A stretch of 13,630 nt of DNA from Candidatus Eiseniibacteriota bacterium (GCA_030609605.1 JAUWBY010000038.1:1-13630); one strand, 5' to 3'; counted from the first letter of the stretch, positions 4,672 to 13,267 are shown. A program made the numbers and translations. Notes: generated from the letters alone by a model not told the origin.

Positions 4672-7404
4672 ATGCAGACGTGGTTGGCATCATCGCTTTC
4701 GGACGAGCAGCGCCGTCCCGCTGAACGTGACACGGCGAACGCATGCGTGTTAGCTGCTGCCGGATCCGGAAAGACCCGTGTGCTCGTCAGCATGGTAGCC
4801 GACGACATCGCATCGGGAGTCTCACCGTCTGGGATCATCGCATTCACGTTCACGGAGAAGGCTGGTGAGGAGCTGCTCACTAGGATCCATCGATTGGTCA
4901 GGCAGCATGTGCCCGATGCGAATCTGGAGGGTCTGTTTGCGGGGACGATTCACTCCTGGTGCTTCCAGATGCTGACGACGCAGCAGCGATTCTACGGTGT
5001 CACACCCCTTGATGAGCTCCACGTGGATGCATTGGCGAGTCGCTTATACGATGAACTCGGGCTGGAGAAGGCCTACGGTCGTCCCTACCCCAAGGCAATT
5101 GACCCCTTCCTGGCTGATCTCGAGCTATTCCACAACGAGCATCTTGCCATTGAGCAGGTGCCGGAGCACATCCGCCTGTGCATTGAGTGCTTCACCGATG
5201 TGCTCCGTGAGAATGGCTTGCTGACCTTTGGTGGGATGATCCGTGAGGCGACAGAGTTGCTGGTGCAAGGGGGCCCTTTGCAGCGCCTGCAGCGGCTCTA
5301 TGTGGATGAGTACCAGGATGTGAACCCGGCACAGGTCGAGCTGGTTAGGGCGATGCTACCGCAAGATGGACGGTTGGTTGCCGTCGGAGATGATCTCCAG
5401 TGTATCTATAATTGGCGCGGCAGTGACATCAGTAGGATTCTGGGTTTCTCCAGTGAATTCAGTGACGCCTCAATTCACCGACTGCGTGACAACTACCGGT
5501 CCAGACCCAAGATCGTGGATGTGGCAAACGCCATCGCCAGCGGGATTGAGATGAGGGATGCTGAACGCGAGATGATCCCGATTCGTCCTCCCCACGCAGG
5601 CAGCGCGGTTGCGTGGTGCAGTTTGGCTGACGTCGGTGATGAGGCTGATGCTGTCGCGGATCTCGTGTGTCAGTTCGCATCTGCTGGTGTCCCGCTTGAG
5701 AGTATGGCTGTTCTGCTGCGCTCAGTGACGGGCAGCGGGAGGCCTATTGTGGAAGCTCTCCGAGATCTGGCAGTTCCTGTGCGATGTCCAGTCTTGGCGG
5801 GCGGTGAGGAGTTTGTCGCTGGCTTCCTCGTGGGTCTATTCGATTGGCTGAGGACTGGCGGGAAAGAGGCGCACAATGAGATTGAAGAGCGCGACCTCGA
5901 CGAACGTGCGCAGCTGCTCTGGAATGCGGCCAGCAGATGGGTTTCTCCCGCGTGCACGGAAACACAGTACTGGCTAGCCGTCAGCAAGCTCGATGATCAG
6001 GTAGAGAAGTGTGATTCCCACTCGTACAACATCAGGGCCTTGCTCTATGCGTTCTTCGATGCGTGTGGAATCCGCGTAGGCGAGGATGACCAAGATCTTG
6101 CCATGGGCTTGGGCATCGCGACTCAGATCGTGAGGAGTGTGGAAGAGGTGCATCGGCGACGCTTGCCCGGAAGGCAGCGCAGATCTTCCAAAGGCGTGAT
6201 CTCTGAGATCTACTTTGCCCTGCTGCGCAACTGGGGAAGGTTCGGAGAAAGCGAGCCCATCCGCGGTGGGGGTCAGGGCGTGCTCGTTACGACCATCCAC
6301 CAATCCAAGGGGCTAGAGTGGCCCGTGGTCATCATCCCCGAGTTGGTGAGAGGACGCTTTCCGGTTCGCCGCAGTGGTCACGGCACGAGTTTTCCAGATG
6401 AAATCGCCTCTCGGTATGGAACCACACATGACGACGAGCGTCGACTCCTCTATGTCGCTGTGACGAGGGCGCGTGAGCGGCTCATCCTCCTTGATTCTGT
6501 CGTGGGCTCGCCAGAAGCACGATCTATCTTCATCAGGGATCTGCACGAAAAGGGTGTTGTCAGTCCAGTGATGCTCTCTGACATGGATCAGTCCTTCACT
6601 CGGCTCGATGCTGAGGACGTCTCGGACAATCACGCTGCACCCGTGAGAGTCGGGCTTTCGGATCTTCTGCTATACGTCGAATGTCCCTATCAGTACGGTC
6701 TGCGGCGCACTGCCGGGATCCAGGCAGCTGTCGGAGACGAGCTTGGCATCGGACAAGGGCTCCACGAACTGATCCGATGTCGCGCCGAGGCGGCTGGCAG
6801 CTGGTCCAAGGAGGAGCTCGACGAAAACGTGACAGAACACGTGAGGATTCCCTACATGTCCGCAGAGGGCGAGCAGCGCATACGACGGAATCTGGCGTCC
6901 AGACTTCGTGTACTGGAGGATCTGGGAGCCTTTGATGAGAGCCTCTCTCCGGAAGTGCGCGTCGATGTGTCATTCGAGCACGGTATCGTCAGTGGGGTTG
7001 TGGACGGTGTGTACAGCCAGCGGGACGGCGGCCTTGTGATCCGAGACTGGAAGGCGAACATTCACGACGCTCTCTGGCCTCGGTATGAGCGTCAGCTGCA
7101 GTTCTATGCACTCGCGATGCGCTTACGCGGTCTTGACGTTCTCGGAGCGGAAGCCATCGACGTCGCTGCATCGTCGAAGAAGAGGGGCCTAGTGACCCGT
7201 CCTGCGCTGGTTCAGGAGGAAACCCTATTCGAGTTGTCGGCCATACTTGACCGGGCTCTTGAGGGTATCTCTCGATGCAGTTTCCCGCCCATTCCAACTG
7301 AGGCTGCGTGCACATGTTGCGATGTCTTTGAGGTCTGTGGAGAGCGAGGCGACGATGTCACCCCTGAGCGACCCCGGGCAGATTTGGGTACTGAAGCCGA
7401 CTGA
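4672..7404 (+). CDS. UvrD/Rep-family helicase with C-terminal Cas4/AddB-like nuclease
   Basis: The 910-residue protein joins a superfamily 1A DNA helicase to a RecB-type nuclease. Helicase motifs appear in order: Q-motif LSDEQ (9-13), Walker A AAGSGKT (29-35), DEYQD (212-216), motif III QCIYNWRG (243-250), DNYRS (273-277), TIHQSKGLEW (541-550) and VAVTRAR (595-601). The nuclease domain has C671 in ECPYQYG, then D778, D792-W-K794 and Q808xxxY812. The closing cysteines C880-x2-C883-x5-C889 are spaced as in the Fe-S cluster of Cas4 and AddB. It should unwind DNA using ATP and cut it in the cytoplasm. Unlike AddA/RecB it has no AddB or RecC partner nearby. Its last 50 bases overlap the next gene, indicating coupled translation. 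GAGAGGT lies seven bases before the ATG. The operon context points to defence or restriction and not general repair. Confidence 0.9.
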   Translation: MQTWLASSLSDEQRRPAERDTANACVLAAAGSGKTRVLVSMVADDIASGVSPSGIIAFTFTEKAGEELLTRIHRLVRQHVPDANLEGLFAGTIHSWCFQMLTTQQRFYGVTPLDELHVDALASRLYDELGLEKAYGRPYPKAIDPFLADLELFHNEHLAIEQVPEHIRLCIECFTDVLRENGLLTFGGMIREATELLVQGGPLQRLQRLYVDEYQDVNPAQVELVRAMLPQDGRLVAVGDDLQCIYNWRGSDISRILGFSSEFSDASIHRLRDNYRSRPKIVDVANAIASGIEMRDAEREMIPIRPPHAGSAVAWCSLADVGDEADAVADLVCQFASAGVPLESMAVLLRSVTGSGRPIVEALRDLAVPVRCPVLAGGEEFVAGFLVGLFDWLRTGGKEAHNEIEERDLDERAQLLWNAASRWVSPACTETQYWLAVSKLDDQVEKCDSHSYNIRALLYAFFDACGIRVGEDDQDLAMGLGIATQIVRSVEEVHRRRLPGRQRRSSKGVISEIYFALLRNWGRFGESEPIRGGGQGVLVTTIHQSKGLEWPVVIIPELVRGRFPVRRSGHGTSFPDEIASRYGTTHDDERRLLYVAVTRARERLILLDSVVGSPEARSIFIRDLHEKGVVSPVMLSDMDQSFTRLDAEDVSDNHAAPVRVGLSDLLLYVECPYQYGLRRTAGIQAAVGDELGIGQGLHELIRCRAEAAGSWSKEELDENVTEHVRIPYMSAEGEQRIRRNLASRLRVLEDLGAFDESLSPEVRVDVSFEHGIVSGVVDGVYSQRDGGLVIRDWKANIHDALWPRYERQLQFYALAMRLRGLDVLGAEAIDVAASSKKRGLVTRPALVQEETLFELSAILDRALEGISRCSFPPIPTEAACTCCDVFEVCGERGDDVTPERPRADLGTEAD

Positions 7405-8662
7405 GAAAGATCTGATTGCTGGAGCAATGTACGCATCCATCACCTTGCCATGGACCTTCAACCGGATGATGTACAGCACGTCATCGATGGGTCAGCAGGG
7501 GAGGGCTCTGAAGATAGCTAAGGGAATCGTCGCGCAAGACGTACTGCGTAGGCGGTTGGCCGAGCTAGACTTGGAGGCCAAAGCACAGCGGAAAAGCCAC
7601 CGCGCGAAGGACCTGTTTGACATTCACGTTCTAGTCGACGGCAAACGACTGGGGCTCGATCTGAAGACATTCAACTACTACACGGACTACGCAGATCTCG
7701 GTCGGGAGCCCTTCTCGCCCTCTCTTCTTGTCAAGCACGCAGACTATGATGGACCATCCTGGCACCAGTTCTTCCCCATGCTGATCCCGCACACTCAGAT
7801 ATCACAGGAGAAAGAGGTCTACTGCTTCGCTATCGCCAGCAGTGTCGATTTCCGCAAGAGAGAACCCAGTGGAGCATCCAGCTTTCCCGCGACAGCCTTC
7901 ACGTACGGCGATGCCATGGTATTTCTCAGTTCAAGCAAGCTCTGTCTGGAGCGGGAGGCGCGCGGCAAGGGCTTCAGACTTTCGTGTGACTACCAACAGG
8001 GGAGCCTTCTTAATGGAAAGGGCCTGCGCTTGGAACTCGTCGGCGAGTGGGACGGGAAGCTTAGGCGCCGCATTGCTCAACTGCGGCCAGGTCGGACCCG
8101 GGTATCCGTAGGTCCGTTTTCTTGTCTGAACTGCCTGCAGGTGGGCGGTGACGACTGGCTGAACCTCGACGGCCGCATTGAGATCTCTGTGGATAGTAAC
8201 GACTTTGACGAACCTGTTTTCAACTCCTCCAAGAGGGATGTCAACACTCCCCCTGGCGAAGCAATGGTACTTCGGCGCGGTGACTTCTGTGATCTTGTGC
8301 TCCCTGACGACTATACGCTACACTTCATTGGGTGGCTGTCGAAGGCTGAGTTCATCGACAAATGCCGGCAACACCGCGCGTGGGTTTGGCCGAATGACGG
8401 TGTGAATCCTACTGAGAACCAGCCTTGGGACATGATCACTGAGAATGACCGAAAGACGCTCAAGCGAACGGGCTTCGTGGATTGCGTGCGCGAGAGTTCT
8501 GGATCTCTGGATGCAGGTTGGCTGAAGACCACAGGCCGGGGGACTGGCGCCTGCTGCTACGTCTATCCAAACATCGGGTGGGGCGGCGGTTTGCGCGAGA
8601 CCAACCTGTACGTCACACCATCTGATCTTCACCCGATGGACGAACTTGGATCTGCCGGCTAG
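7355..8662 (+). CDS. Putative restriction-endonuclease-like protein (PD-(D/E)XK-like motif)
   Basis: I do not recognise a named family for this 435-residue protein. The segment DIHVLVDGKRLGLDLKT (residues 89-105) resembles a PD-(D/E)XK nuclease core: an acidic residue at D89, a hairpin with VDGKR, then D102-x-K104 on a hydrophobic strand. E75 upstream could be the extra helix acid. About 330 further residues hold no motif I know; a cysteine pair CLNC (257-260) may bind metal. It has no signal peptide or membrane segment. Position between a helicase-nuclease and a DNA methyltransferase makes a restriction enzyme or target-recognition subunit the natural hypothesis. ATG 7355 is chosen because GAGG lies five bases upstream; the frame is open back to 7247, deep inside the helicase gene. 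The 50-base overlap with the helicase suggests translational coupling. Confidence 0.7.
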   Translation: MSPLSDPGQIWVLKPTEKDLIAGAMYASITLPWTFNRMMYSTSSMGQQGRALKIAKGIVAQDVLRRRLAELDLEAKAQRKSHRAKDLFDIHVLVDGKRLGLDLKTFNYYTDYADLGREPFSPSLLVKHADYDGPSWHQFFPMLIPHTQISQEKEVYCFAIASSVDFRKREPSGASSFPATAFTYGDAMVFLSSSKLCLEREARGKGFRLSCDYQQGSLLNGKGLRLELVGEWDGKLRRRIAQLRPGRTRVSVGPFSCLNCLQVGGDDWLNLDGRIEISVDSNDFDEPVFNSSKRDVNTPPGEAMVLRRGDFCDLVLPDDYTLHFIGWLSKAEFIDKCRQHRAWVWPNDGVNPTENQPWDMITENDRKTLKRTGFVDCVRESSGSLDAGWLKTTGRGTGACCYVYPNIGWGGGLRETNLYVTPSDLHPMDELGSAG

Positions 8663-8674
8663 ATTCTTCCCCGT

Positions 8675-10171
8675 ATGGATGAGCGAGCAATGACGAATCT
8701 CGATCGCAACGATACGGACGTGAGGAGACCTGCTCGCAGGGGTCCTCCCAATCGGATGAACGACCTTCCATACCGTGAGTGGATGAAGTTTCAGAAGAGC
8801 TTCTTCTGGTACGACTCCGATGCAGCTCTAGTTAATGAGTGCATCCGTTTCTTCACGAAATCCATCTGGCAGTGCGGAGCTCCATCCCGGACGCTCCTCG
8901 CTGGATTTGCCGACCAGTGCAGTGTCGCTCTGCCGCCTCGGGTCATCGAAACGGTGGGTCAAGCCAAATCCATAGGCTCACTCACAGATGCCATCGAGGA
9001 GAGAGCGAAGAGCGACGAGCGCTACGACTTCCTACTGATCGACCTCCGTCGTCTCGTGCATGACGAGCGGACCCTAGACAACCTCTTGGCTCTCCACTCT
9101 GTCAGGCTCTTCTCGGCGCTGCGAAGTCTTTTGCAGGAGGATCGCTACTGCATATTGCTGGTCGAAACGGAGGGACCAGGCGGTGGTGGTTTCCCTCTCC
9201 CGTGGTCAGTTGCGCTGGCCGGTCGCGAAAAGCTGAAGCTCCGTGACGAGAAAGTCGGTCTCTTGCGAGACGGCGGAGGAGTCGTTTACTGTCTCATCAT
9301 GCAGGCGAGCGACGATATGCGCCCTCCTAGCGATCTCCTTCCTGCTAGCATACATGTTGACAGGTCGTTGGACGACATTCCATCGTGGACTCTTCCCAAA
9401 CCTCCTCCCAGAACCAAACACGAGATTCTACATCCGGCGAAGTTTCCTGAGACCCTGGTTCAGGAGTTCATCGAGCGATTCAGCAAGCCAGGAGAGAAGA
9501 TCCTGGATCCAATGGCCGGGACAGGAAGCGCGGTCATCGCTGCTCTGAGAGCTGGCAGACACGGTTATGGCGTGGAGCTGGTGCCTGAGTTTGTGGATAT
9601 CGCCAACGCGAGGATTTCCCGCGAGAAAACACCGGTGCTCTTCGAGCAGTTCGAATTGACCTGCAACGCGGAGGTCTTCCAGGGAGATGCTGCCAGATTC
9701 AATGAGATCCACTCTCTTAACGGCACCCAGTTCTCATACGTGATCACGAGTCCGCCGTACTGGTCGATGCTGCAGAATCGCGGGAGTGAGTATCAGCGGG
9801 AACGCAGGAGGAGAAACCTGAAGCTGGTGTACTCCGACGATCCGCGAGATATGGGCAACGTGCAGGATTACGATGAGTTCGTTCAGCTTCTGTGCCGGAT
9901 CTACACGGGCCTCGCTGATAGACTTGAGCCTGAAGGTGTGCTGACTGTCATCGTCAAGAACGTCAAGAGGGAGCATACTGTATATCCTCTAGCATGGGAT
10001 CTGGTGAGGCAGCTGAGCGCTCCGAAGGCACCGTACGATTATGTGGGGACGACGCTCTGGTGTCAGGATGATGTCCGGCTGAAGCCTTTCGCCGTAGGGA
10101 TTCACTGGGTGAGCAACACGTTGCATCAGTACTGCCTGCATTTCAGGAATCGGCGCGCGAAGATGACTTGA
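8675..10171 (+). CDS. DNA methyltransferase (N4-cytosine or N6-adenine)
   Basis: The 498-residue protein would transfer a methyl group from S-adenosylmethionine to an amino group of a DNA base, protecting host DNA. Motif X is HPAKFPETLV (253-262), motif I is DPMAGTGS (278-285) and the catalytic motif IV is TSPPYW (358-363). SPPY favours N4-cytosine but does not exclude N6-adenine. The order X-I-IV with little sequence after it differs from the usual beta-class order. The first 245 residues are not part of the catalytic core; they contain YDFLLIDLRRL (117-127) and may recognise the target or contact the partner proteins. The gene starts 12 bases after the preceding stop. ATG 8675 has no clear ribosome site; ATG 8690, with GGATGAG five bases upstream, or ATG 8756 could be the true start. 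Confidence 0.88.
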   Translation: MDERAMTNLDRNDTDVRRPARRGPPNRMNDLPYREWMKFQKSFFWYDSDAALVNECIRFFTKSIWQCGAPSRTLLAGFADQCSVALPPRVIETVGQAKSIGSLTDAIEERAKSDERYDFLLIDLRRLVHDERTLDNLLALHSVRLFSALRSLLQEDRYCILLVETEGPGGGGFPLPWSVALAGREKLKLRDEKVGLLRDGGGVVYCLIMQASDDMRPPSDLLPASIHVDRSLDDIPSWTLPKPPPRTKHEILHPAKFPETLVQEFIERFSKPGEKILDPMAGTGSAVIAALRAGRHGYGVELVPEFVDIANARISREKTPVLFEQFELTCNAEVFQGDAARFNEIHSLNGTQFSYVITSPPYWSMLQNRGSEYQRERRRRNLKLVYSDDPRDMGNVQDYDEFVQLLCRIYTGLADRLEPEGVLTVIVKNVKREHTVYPLAWDLVRQLSAPKAPYDYVGTTLWCQDDVRLKPFAVGIHWVSNTLHQYCLHFRNRRAKMT

Positions 10172-10177
10172 TCACGA

Positions 10178-10234
10178 GACTCCCTCCTTGACCACGCACT
10201 CCAATCGTACTATAATAAGACCCTAGTAGGAGTC
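10178..10234. promoter_or_regulatory. Inverted repeat flanking the RHH/sat promoter, possible operator
   Basis: GACTCC (10178-10183) and its reverse complement GGAGTC (10229-10234) bracket the -35/-10 elements. The first gene of the operon encodes a ribbon-helix-helix protein, a type that often represses its own promoter at short repeats. A six-base match can occur by chance, so this is only a candidate. Confidence 0.3.
10188..10216 (+). promoter_or_regulatory. Strong sigma-70-type promoter of the RHH-sat operon
   Basis: TTGACC (10188-10193) and a perfect TATAAT (10211-10216) are separated by the ideal 17 bases. Transcription would begin around 10223, leaving a leader of about 35 bases before the RHH start codon, with GGAGGT at 10247-10252. 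It lies 16 bases after the methyltransferase stop and separates the defence-like operon from the sulfur operon. Confidence 0.8.
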
Positions 10235-10258
10235 GCACGTTGCGGGGGAGGTAGGATC

Positions 10259-10480
10259 ATGCCCGAACCACGCGTCACCATAAAGATCCCACGGCCGCTC
10301 TACGAGCGGATCTCGAAGTCCATTGAGGGCTCGGGGTTCAGTTCGGTCACGGACTTCATCGTCTATGTGCTTCGTGATGTCATGAGTGGGGCGGGGGCAA
10401 CGAACGAGCTGGACAGAGATTTTACGAAGGAAGAGATAGAGGCCATCAAGCAGCGCCTGAAGAATCTCGGCTATCTGTAG
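10259..10480 (+). CDS. Ribbon-helix-helix (CopG/Arc-type) DNA-binding protein
   Basis: This 73-residue protein has the layout of a ribbon-helix-helix regulator: a short basic strand RVTIKIPRPLY (5-15), which would lie in the DNA major groove as a dimer, a helix to about residue 24, a turn GFSSVTDF (26-33) and a second helix FIVYVLRDVM (33-42). A charged tail (TKEEIEAIKQRLKNLGYL) may form a dimer-stabilising helix. It is the first gene after a strong promoter and 47 bases before sat, so it likely regulates the sulfur operon, perhaps including itself. GGAGGT six bases before the ATG supports the start. It lacks a toxin neighbour, so an antitoxin role is unlikely. The ligand or signal is unknown. 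Confidence 0.85.
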   Translation: MPEPRVTIKIPRPLYERISKSIEGSGFSSVTDFIVYVLRDVMSGAGATNELDRDFTKEEIEAIKQRLKNLGYL

Positions 10481-10527
10481 CGCGGCCACAGCCACGCAGT
10501 ATGCTATCTATATAGAGGGAGGCACCA

Positions 10528-11703
10528 TTGACCGAGAAGAAGCTGACCCAGATCAAGCCGCACGGCGGCACGCTTGTGAACCTCATGGTCGAGGGGGACG
10601 CAAAGCAGGCTCTCCTCGCGACCGCGGATACACTCCCGAAGCTTGAGCTCAACGAGCGCGAGCTTGCAGACATCGAGATGCTCGCCACGGGCGCCATGAG
10701 TCCGCTCGACGGATTCATGACGGAGGAGATCTACAAGAGCGTGCTCGACACGATGCACCTCCCGCACGGTCTCCCGTGGACGCTCCCGATCACGCTCGCC
10801 GTGAAGCAGGGCCAAGACGCTTCCATCTACAGCGAAGGCACGGACGTCGCACTCGTGCACGACGGCACGATCCTCGGCGTCCTGCATCTGACCTCGAAGT
10901 GGCAGCCGGACAAGACGGCCGAAGCAAAGACAATCCTTCTCACCAACGATGAGGCTCACCCGGGCGTCCAGTATCTGAACTCGATCGGCGACACGTATCT
11001 TGGCGGCAAACTCTCGGTCTTCGAGAAGCCCAAGCACGAGATCCTGAACGACTACCGCCTCGATCCAAAGGAAACACACGTTCTCTTCAAGGCCAAGGGC
11101 TGGTCGACGGTCGTCGCTTTCCAGACCAGGAACCCGATTCATCGAGCGCATGAGTACCTTCAGAAAACGGCCCTTGAGATCGTGGACGGACTCCTCATTC
11201 ATCCGCTCGTCGGCGCCACCAAGAAGGGCGACATTCCGGCCGACGTGCGCATGGACTGCTACAACGTCCTTCTCGAGAACTACTACCCGAAGGACCGCGT
11301 GGCCATCACCGTCTTCCCGGCCGCCATGCGCTACGCAGGTCCCAGAGAGGCCATCTTCCACGCGATCGTCCGCAAGAACTACGGCTGCACGCACTTCATC
11401 GTCGGCCGCGACCACGCCGGCGTGGGCGACTACTATGGCACGTACGACGCGCAGTACATCTTCGATGAGTTCGATCCCGCGGCGCTCGACATCACGCCTC
11501 TGATGTTCGAGCACGCGTTCTTCTGCAAGAGATGTGGTAACATGGCATCACAGAAGACCTGCCCGCACGGCAACGAGGACCACGTCTTCCTCTCCGGCAC
11601 GAAGGTTCGGGCGATGCTCGAAGAAGGCGAGCTTCCGCCTCCGACCTTCACCCGTCCAGAGGTCGCTGAGGTACTCAAGAAGGCGTATCAGAAGGGAGAG
11701 TAG
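10528..11703 (+). CDS. sat: Sulfate adenylyltransferase (ATP sulfurylase)
   Basis: The 391-residue enzyme makes adenosine 5'-phosphosulfate (APS) and pyrophosphate from ATP and sulfate in the cytoplasm. The substrate-binding motif QTRNPIHRAH is at 199-208, the second motif GRDHAGVG at 293-300, and the N-terminal PUA-like part includes GAMSPLDGF (55-63). A zinc site C333-x2-C336-x8-C345-x-H347 matches the single-chain bacterial/archaeal Sat type and not the CysDN heterodimer. Length is normal and complete. The start is TTG 10528: GGGAGG stands five bases before it. Codons here are strongly biased to C or G at the third position, unlike the defence-like operon upstream. It is followed after four bases by the phosphatase-superfamily gene, and cysC comes next, so APS made here probably goes on to PAPS. 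Confidence 0.96.
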   Translation: MTEKKLTQIKPHGGTLVNLMVEGDAKQALLATADTLPKLELNERELADIEMLATGAMSPLDGFMTEEIYKSVLDTMHLPHGLPWTLPITLAVKQGQDASIYSEGTDVALVHDGTILGVLHLTSKWQPDKTAEAKTILLTNDEAHPGVQYLNSIGDTYLGGKLSVFEKPKHEILNDYRLDPKETHVLFKAKGWSTVVAFQTRNPIHRAHEYLQKTALEIVDGLLIHPLVGATKKGDIPADVRMDCYNVLLENYYPKDRVAITVFPAAMRYAGPREAIFHAIVRKNYGCTHFIVGRDHAGVGDYYGTYDAQYIFDEFDPAALDITPLMFEHAFFCKRCGNMASQKTCPHGNEDHVFLSGTKVRAMLEEGELPPPTFTRPEVAEVLKKAYQKGE

Positions 11704-11707
11704 ACAG

Positions 11708-13195
11708 ATGAGCCAGAAGAAGCTTCTTATCATAGGCCTCGACTGCATGACGCCGCAGCTGGTGTTCGGCGAGTGGCTCAACGATCTCCCGACCATCAGA
11801 GGAATCGTGGAGAAGGGCACATCCCGCCCGCTCTTCTCGACCATTCCGCCGATCACGGTCCCGGCCTGGATGTCGATGATGACGTCTCAGGACGGCGGCC
11901 AGCTCGGTATGTACGGGTTCCGGAACCGGAAGAGCCACGACTACGAGGCGCTCTACACGGTGAATTCCAACAACGTGAAGGCGAAGACGCTCTGGAACCA
12001 CCTTTCAAGAAACCGTCTCTCCTCGCTCATCTGGGGGGTGCCGCTCACGTACCCGCCGAAGCCCCTGAACGGGGCGATGGTCTGCTCGTTCCTGACCCCG
12101 GACAAGAGCGTCCAGTGGACGTACCCGCCCGAGCTTGGGGCAGAGGTGGACAAGGCCGCGGACGGCGACTACATCATCGACGTCAAGAACTTCCGCACGG
12201 ACGACAAGGACCAGCTTCTCGAGCAGATCTACGAGATGACCAGACGCAGGTTCAAGGCGTTCAAGGAGTTCTACAGTAGCGGTGACTACGACTTCGCGAT
12301 CATGGTCGAGATGGGCGTCGATCGCATCCACCACGGCTTCTGGCGGTTCATGGACAAGGAGCACCGCCTCTACGAGCCGGGCAACAAGTACGAGAACGCC
12401 ATCCACGACTACTACGTCTATCTCGATGAACTGATCGAGGAGCTTCTCGGACTCATCGATGATGACACCGAGGTCATGATCGTTTCCGACCACGGCGCCA
12501 AGACGATGGTGGGTGGCTTCTGCATCAACGAGTGGCTGCAGGCGGAAGGCTATCTCACGCTGAAGGAGCAGCCTACCGAGCCCACGAAGCTCACGCCCGA
12601 CATGATCGACTGGTCGAAGACGAAGGCGTGGGGCGAGGGGGGATACTACTCGAGGATCTTCATGAATGTAGAGGGCCGCGAGCCAGAGGGTGTGATTCCC
12701 GCCGACAAGTACCACGAGGAGCGTGACATCCTCGCGGAGAAGCTCAGGCACACTGTTGATGAGAAGGGCGAGCTCCTGGAGACCATCGTCTTCAAGCCCG
12801 AAGAGATCTACGAGGCGATCGTCAACATCCCGCCGGACCTGATCGTTCACCTGGGCGGCCTCGACTGGCGCTCGGCGGGCTCCGTCGGCATGGGGACGAC
12901 GCACATATTCGAGAACGACACCGGGCCGGACGACGCGAACCACGCGCAGGAAGGCATTTTCATCTCGAGTATCAACTTCACGTCGTCGGTCTCGCACAAG
13001 AGCCCGTACTCGATCTTCGATATAGCACCGACCGTGCTCGATTACTTCGGGATTGAGATTCCTGGTGAGATGATCGGCGAGTCGCTCTTCTCGGGTGAAG
13101 ACCTGGGGCGCCAGCCGGAGCAGCTCGCGGACAAGGGGAAGGCGCCCTCGTCCGAGGTAGGTACGGCGCGTGCCGAGCGGAAGAGACCTGAGTAG
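11708..13195 (+). CDS. Alkaline-phosphatase-superfamily phosphodiesterase/hydrolase
   Basis: The 495-residue protein belongs to the type I phosphodiesterase/nucleotide pyrophosphatase branch of the alkaline phosphatase superfamily, which uses two metal ions and a Thr/Ser nucleophile. Likely ligands are D12 (IIGLD), nucleophile T50 (PPITVPAW), D205 and H209 (MGVDRIHHGFW), D261 and H262 (VSDHGA) and H411 (NHAQEGIF). There is no signal peptide or membrane segment, so it acts in the cytoplasm. ATG 11708 is four bases after sat with GGGAGAG seven bases upstream; the frame is open back into sat but that part is a shadow. Its place between sat and cysC suggests a substrate such as a sulfated or phosphorylated nucleotide; hydrolysis of pyrophosphate, APS or PAP is conceivable. 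The exact reaction is unknown. Confidence 0.88.
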   Translation: MSQKKLLIIGLDCMTPQLVFGEWLNDLPTIRGIVEKGTSRPLFSTIPPITVPAWMSMMTSQDGGQLGMYGFRNRKSHDYEALYTVNSNNVKAKTLWNHLSRNRLSSLIWGVPLTYPPKPLNGAMVCSFLTPDKSVQWTYPPELGAEVDKAADGDYIIDVKNFRTDDKDQLLEQIYEMTRRRFKAFKEFYSSGDYDFAIMVEMGVDRIHHGFWRFMDKEHRLYEPGNKYENAIHDYYVYLDELIEELLGLIDDDTEVMIVSDHGAKTMVGGFCINEWLQAEGYLTLKEQPTEPTKLTPDMIDWSKTKAWGEGGYYSRIFMNVEGREPEGVIPADKYHEERDILAEKLRHTVDEKGELLETIVFKPEEIYEAIVNIPPDLIVHLGGLDWRSAGSVGMGTTHIFENDTGPDDANHAQEGIFISSINFTSSVSHKSPYSIFDIAPTVLDYFGIEIPGEMIGESLFSGEDLGRQPEQLADKGKAPSSEVGTARAERKRPE

Positions 13196-13267
13196 ACATG
13201 AGACAAGGCAGATACTGACTAGGTAGAGGCTCACTAGACCGGCAATGCGGAGCACGAAGGAGGACAC

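Noticed and set aside
4672..7404. Housekeeping UvrD, Rep or PcrA helicase
   Set aside because: The C-terminal nuclease with Fe-S cysteines and the overlap with the next gene do not fit a housekeeping helicase.
10504..11514. 336-codon minus-strand frame opposite sat
   Set aside because: Caused by the strong C/G third-position bias of sat; sat itself has all family motifs.
12005..13267. 420-codon minus-strand frame opposite the phosphatase-superfamily gene
   Set aside because: Same codon-bias artefact; the translation is R/V/L/D-rich low-complexity and the + strand gene has the metal-binding residues.
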